Source: Agromyces sp. Soil535
GTDB lineage: Bacteria; Actinomycetota; Actinomycetes; Actinomycetales; Microbacteriaceae
DNA length: 40,816 nt
Direction of reading: 5' to 3'
Assembly (NCBI RefSeq): GCF_001428255.1
Contig: NZ_LMRW01000015.1
Span: 1 to 40,816, forward strand
Positions 37,780 to 40,816 of this stretch are shown in pieces; positions within the stretch are counted from its first letter, which is position 1, and each line of letters starts with the position of its first letter. Position numbers and translations under genes: made by a program. The notes below the pieces were generated by a model. It did no database searches and was not told the origin of the DNA. It saw only the letters and a list, made by a program, of their open reading frames with translations.

Positions 37780-38784
37780 TCAGGCGTAGAGGCTCGCCGG
37801 CACGTCGAGCGCGTGGATCGCCGTGCCCGACTGCCAGATCGCGGCGCACGCGGCCCGCAGCACGTCGAGTCCGCCGTCCCCGTCCGACACGATGACGACG
37901 CGTCGGCCGTCGACGCGCACACGGGCATCGCCGACGCGCACCGCGCCACCGCGCACCGTCTCCACGACCGGGTAGGGATCGTGCAGTCCGCGGAGGTCGC
38001 CCAGGATGAAGTCGGGCCGGCTCGCGGCGTCGGCGGCGAGCACCTGCTTGGCACGATCGATGCCGGTGAGCACGACGGCGCTCGCCATCCCCGCGCGGTT
38101 CGCGCCGAGGATGTCGGTGTCAAGCCGGTCGCCGACCACGAGCGGACGCTCGACGCCGAATCGCCGCCTCGCCTCCTCGAAGATCGGCGTCTCGGGCTTG
38201 CCCGCGACCACCGGGAACCGTCCGACGGCCGTGTGCACCGCCGAGACGAGCGTGCCGTTCCCCGGTGCGATCCCTCGGGCGACCGGGATGGTCCAGTCCA
38301 TGTTCGTGGCGATCCACGGGATGCCGGGGTCCGGCGAGTCGGGCCCCCCGTGCGCGTTCAGCGCGAACGAGGCCTCGGCGAGCTCGCGCCACCCGACCTC
38401 GGGCGCGAAGCCCTGCACCACTGCGGCGGGGCCGTCGTCGGCCGAGCGCGTCACGCGGAATCCGCGTTTCTCGAGCTCCGTCACGATCCCCTCGCCGCCC
38501 ACCACGAAGACCAGCGCGCCGGGCTCCACCCGCTCCTCGAGCAGGCGCATCGCGGCCTGCGGCGACGTCACGACGTCGTCGGGCACGACCTCGAGGCCGA
38601 GCTCGGCGAGGTGCTGCGCCACGGAGGCGTCGCTCCGAGAGGCGTTGTTCGTGATGTAGCCGACGGCGTGGTCGTGCTTCGTGCGATTGAGGCTCTCGAC
38701 GGCGTGCGGGATCGCCCCCGCTCCGGCGTACACCACGCCGTCGAGATCCGCGAACACCGCGTCGATCCCCTCGAGCGGCGTCAT
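37780..38784 (-). CDS. HAD-IIA family hydrolase
   Basis: A 334-residue phosphatase of the NagD/PGP type. Motif I is FADLDGVVYAGAGAIPHAVE (nucleophile D and acid D), motif II YITNNASRSD, motif III VVAGKPETPIFEEA (Lys), motif IV VVGDRLDTDILGANRAGMAS. Relatives include Rv1692, a glycerol-3-phosphate phosphatase in M. tuberculosis, at the same position. The ATG at 38784 lies four bases after the TPR-protein stop. Confidence 0.92.
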   Translation of the reverse strand: MTPLEGIDAVFADLDGVVYAGAGAIPHAVESLNRTKHDHAVGYITNNASRSDASVAQHLAELGLEVVPDDVVTSPQAAMRLLEERVEPGALVFVVGGEGIVTELEKRGFRVTRSADDGPAAVVQGFAPEVGWRELAEASFALNAHGGPDSPDPGIPWIATNMDWTIPVARGIAPGNGTLVSAVHTAVGRFPVVAGKPETPIFEEARRRFGVERPLVVGDRLDTDILGANRAGMASAVVLTGIDRAKQVLAADAASRPDFILGDLRGLHDPYPVVETVRGGAVRVGDARVRVDGRRVVIVSDGDGGLDVLRAACAAIWQSGTAIHALDVPASLYA

Positions 38785-38788
38785 CGGC

Positions 38789-40609
38789 TCAGTCCTCGTG
38801 CGGAACAGGCCCATCGGGCTCGTCCTCGCTCGTGGCGGCTGCGGTCTCCGCGTCGTCCGGCCCGAGTGCCTCGCGTTCGGCGAGCACCGCCGCGACGTCG
38901 TCCTCGAGCACGGCGCCGGGGTCGTCGGGAAGGTCGCCGATGGATGCCGCGCCGATCACGGTCTCGGTGTCGGATGCCTCGCCGGATGCCTCGTGACGGC
39001 GATCGCCCGCCGCCTCGCCCTCGCTCTCGTCCTCCTCGAGCTCGACCTCGAAGATCTCGACGAGCTCCGCCTCCGCCGGGCCGCCCAGCGCCTCCTCGGC
39101 GCGGTCGGCGCGGGCACGCCATGGGGCGGCTTCCGTGTCACGGCCGAGCTCCTCGAGCACCTCCGCGTAGGCGGAGAACAGGGCTGGGCTGTACGAGAAC
39201 GCCCGGTCGGGATCGAGTTGCGGGATCTCGAGCTCCGCGAGGGCCAGCTCGGGCTGGCCGAGATCGAGCCGCGCGCCCGACATCGCGATCGCGAGTCCGA
39301 CCTGCACCGCCGCAGGGAGTTCGTTTCGGTCGACGGCGCGACCGACCTCGAGCGCGCGATCGGGCCGGCCGACGCCACGCTCGCTGTCGACCATCAGGGG
39401 CAGCTGGTCGTTGTTCCCGGAGATGCGCCGGTACGTGCGGAGCTCGCGCAGGGCGAGGGCGAAGTCCCCGGTCGCATACGCCGTGATCGCGAGCGTCTCC
39501 CGGACCACGGCGATGCGGCCGGCACGGCGGGCAGCAGACATCGCGTGGTGGTGGGCGAGCTCGGGGTCCTCGTCGAGGTACTCGGATGCCGCCACGAGGT
39601 GCCGGGCGACCCAGTCGGCGTTGTCCTTGCTCAGGGTCTTCAGTTCAGCCCGGGCGCCCTTGTCGAGGTCGCGTGCTTCGATGCGCTCGGGGATCTCGGG
39701 TTCCTCGTGACGCGGACGCACCGCGAGGTTCGCTGCGCCATAGCTCTCCCGTGGCTCGTCATGCTTGGCGCCATGGCTCTCGGGGCGAGGTCCGCGGCGG
39801 TCCTCGGTGCGCTTTCCTCCGCCTGCGTAGGGGCGCTTCGCGTCACGATCACCGTACGGACGCTTCGCGTCACGATCACCGTACGGACGCTTCGCGTCAC
39901 GATCACCGTACGGACGCTTCGCGTCACGATCACCGTACGGACGCTTCGCATCACGATCACCGTACGGATGCTTCGCATCACGATCACCGTACGGACGCTT
40001 CGCATCACGATCACCCTGAGGACGCTTCGCGTCACGGTCACCCTGAGGACGCTTCGCGTCACGATCGCCGTACGGACGCTTCTCTCCGCTGCCGGAGTAC
40101 GACCGCTTTCCGTCACGGTCACCGTACGGACGCTTCGCGTCACGGTCACCGTACGGACGCTTCGCATCACGGTCACCCTGAGGACGCTTCGCGTCACGGT
40201 CACCGTACGGACGCTTCGCGTCACGGTCACCGTACGGACGCTTCGCATCACGGTCACCTTGGGGACGCTTCGCATCACGGTCACCTTGAGGACGCTTCGC
40301 ATCACGGTCACCGTACGACCGCTTCGCATCACGGTCACCGTACGGACGCTTCGCGTCACGGTCACCGTAGGGACGCTTCTCTCCGCCACCGGAGTACGAC
40401 CGCTTCTGCCCAGCGCCCGAGGTCGACTGCTTGCCATCGCGATCGCCGTGCGATCGCTTGTCGTCCCGCCCGCGAGCGGCAGGTCGAGCTGCGCCCTGGC
40501 CGGCGCGTCCGGCGGAGGATCCGCGACCGCTCCCTTGCGCTCGCTCACCGCCCTGCCCGTTACGCTGAGGGCGCTCCGAATCCGCCGAGTCGTGCCTCGA
40601 ATCGCTCAC
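38789..40609 (-). CDS. TPR-like protein with a tandem nonapeptide-repeat N-terminal region
   Basis: A 606-residue protein. The N-terminal 220 residues are disordered and strongly charged, with about twenty tandem KR-P-(Y/Q)-GDRDA nonamers (DNA 39836-40375), broken once by KRSYSGSGE. The C-terminal 300 residues are helical and TPR-like: WVARHLVAASEYLDEDPELA, HHHAMSAARRAGRIAVVRET, DFALALRELRTYRRISGNND. A final acidic tail follows. The C-terminal half corresponds by position and type to Rv1691. GTG start at 40609 with AGGA five bases upstream. The repeats resemble RNA-binding basic/acidic linkers; function unknown. Confidence 0.82.
   Translation of the reverse strand: MSDSRHDSADSERPQRNGQGGERAQGSGRGSSAGRAGQGAARPAARGRDDKRSHGDRDGKQSTSGAGQKRSYSGGGEKRPYGDRDAKRPYGDRDAKRSYGDRDAKRPQGDRDAKRPQGDRDAKRPYGDRDAKRPYGDRDAKRPQGDRDAKRPYGDRDAKRPYGDRDGKRSYSGSGEKRPYGDRDAKRPQGDRDAKRPQGDRDAKRPYGDRDAKHPYGDRDAKRPYGDRDAKRPYGDRDAKRPYGDRDAKRPYGDRDAKRPYAGGGKRTEDRRGPRPESHGAKHDEPRESYGAANLAVRPRHEEPEIPERIEARDLDKGARAELKTLSKDNADWVARHLVAASEYLDEDPELAHHHAMSAARRAGRIAVVRETLAITAYATGDFALALRELRTYRRISGNNDQLPLMVDSERGVGRPDRALEVGRAVDRNELPAAVQVGLAIAMSGARLDLGQPELALAELEIPQLDPDRAFSYSPALFSAYAEVLEELGRDTEAAPWRARADRAEEALGGPAEAELVEIFEVELEEDESEGEAAGDRRHEASGEASDTETVIGAASIGDLPDDPGAVLEDDVAAVLAEREALGPDDAETAAATSEDEPDGPVPHED
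39836..40375 (-). repeat. 27-bp tandem repeats inside a coding region
   Basis: About 20 copies of a 27-base unit encoding KRPYGDRDA or KRPQGDRDA lie head to tail without spacers. Most base changes are synonymous (GCGTCACG or GCATCACG, GATCACC or GGTCACC). The variants are clustered: GATCACC at one end, GGTCACC at the other. Copy number probably changes by slippage or unequal exchange. Confidence 0.9.
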
Positions 40610-40687
40610 GATTGTCCTGTCGTGTGTGGAGTCCCCATCGGACTCAACCGTACTGCGGCCGCATTGCAACGACCTGTTAACGAGAAA

Positions 40688-40711
40688 TGGCCACCCGTCT
40701 TCGGGTGGCCA
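40688..40711 (-). terminator. rRNA operon terminator
   Basis: A perfect 10-bp stem TGGCCACCCG/CGGGTGGCCA with a four-base loop, followed on the minus strand by TTTCTCGTT. It stands 12 bases past the 5S rRNA 3' end and separates the rRNA operon from the TPR-protein gene. Confidence 0.8.
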
Positions 40712-40723
40712 CTCCTCAATGAA

Positions 40724-40816
40724 TGTCCGGCGGTGTCCTACTCTCCCACAGGGTCGCCCCTGCAGTACCATCGGCGCTGCGAGTCTTAGCTTCCGGGTTC
40801 GGAATGTGTCCGGGCG
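40724..40816 (-). rRNA. rrf: 5S ribosomal RNA (3' part, cut by the window edge)
   Basis: The minus strand gives the 3' three-quarters of 5S rRNA: TTCCGAACCCGGAAGCTAAG, GCGCCGATGGTACTGCAGGG, GTGGGAGAGTAGGACACCGC. The 5' end, and presumably the 23S and 16S genes, lie beyond the window. Confidence 0.95.

Noticed and set aside
39836..40375. Regular repeats that could suggest a CRISPR array
   Set aside because: The 27-bp units touch each other with no spacers and stay in frame inside a long gene, so they encode a protein repeat.
38681..40789. Plus-strand open frame with TVRTLRVTI-type repeats
   Set aside because: It is the complement of the nonapeptide repeat; a 27-bp period keeps every frame open.

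Overview
The window comes from a high-GC Gram-positive bacterium, most likely a member of the Microbacteriaceae (Actinobacteria). The evidence is the codon use, the many CGGATGCC-type words in the core genes, and a gene order (TPR protein, HAD phosphatase, tlyA, nadK, recN, pyrG, NUDIX, xerD, parA, scpA, scpB, rluB, cmk, der) that matches the Rv1691-Rv1713 block of Mycobacterium tuberculosis. It has two very different halves.

Left, about 1-16.5 kb, is accessory DNA. It opens with an IS110-family element inserted into a decayed IS481-type transposase. At 1807-1842 there is a 36-bp copy of the 3' part of the tRNA-Pro(GGG) gene whose intact copy is at 16552-16625, so 1807-16584 looks like a genomic island integrated at that tRNA; no integrase gene remains in it. 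The island carries a nitrilase, a fumarylacetoacetate-hydrolase-family enzyme, two HD-domain proteins of the cyanamide-hydratase-like type (one fused to an NTF2/SnoaL-like domain), an aldehyde dehydrogenase, two GlxA-type (DJ-1/PfpI plus AraC) regulators and a Tat-exported solute-binding protein. After an IS110 remnant come an alpha/beta hydrolase, an LtrA-like membrane protein, a scar of two broken genes, a tautomerase and a TetR regulator.

The most interesting structure is regulatory. Each GlxA-type regulator is divergent from an HD-domain gene. The 89-bp spacer between the first pair (5742-5830) has a diverged inverted copy at 4341-4429 in front of the nitrilase gene, and the spacer of the second pair is a more distant relative. 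This ties nitrilase, HD proteins and regulators into one probable regulon, which I read as a nitrile- or cyano-compound catabolic or detoxification cassette. The substrate cannot be told from sequence.

Right, 16.6-40.8 kb, is core chromosome. A few small units come first (membrane proteins, MarR regulator, two DUF385 deazaflavin-type proteins, GNAT, a glycoside-phosphorylase/CHAD pair). A long run of minus-strand genes with many 1-8 nt or larger overlaps follows: der, cmk, tyrA, rluB, scpB, scpA, parA, xerD, NUDIX, pyrG, recN, nadK, tlyA, a small protein, a HAD phosphatase and a TPR-like protein with about twenty tandem nine-residue repeats. The window ends inside a 5S rRNA gene with its terminator. 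Many genes start with a TANNNT-like hexamer exactly six bases before the start codon, which suggests leaderless transcripts.
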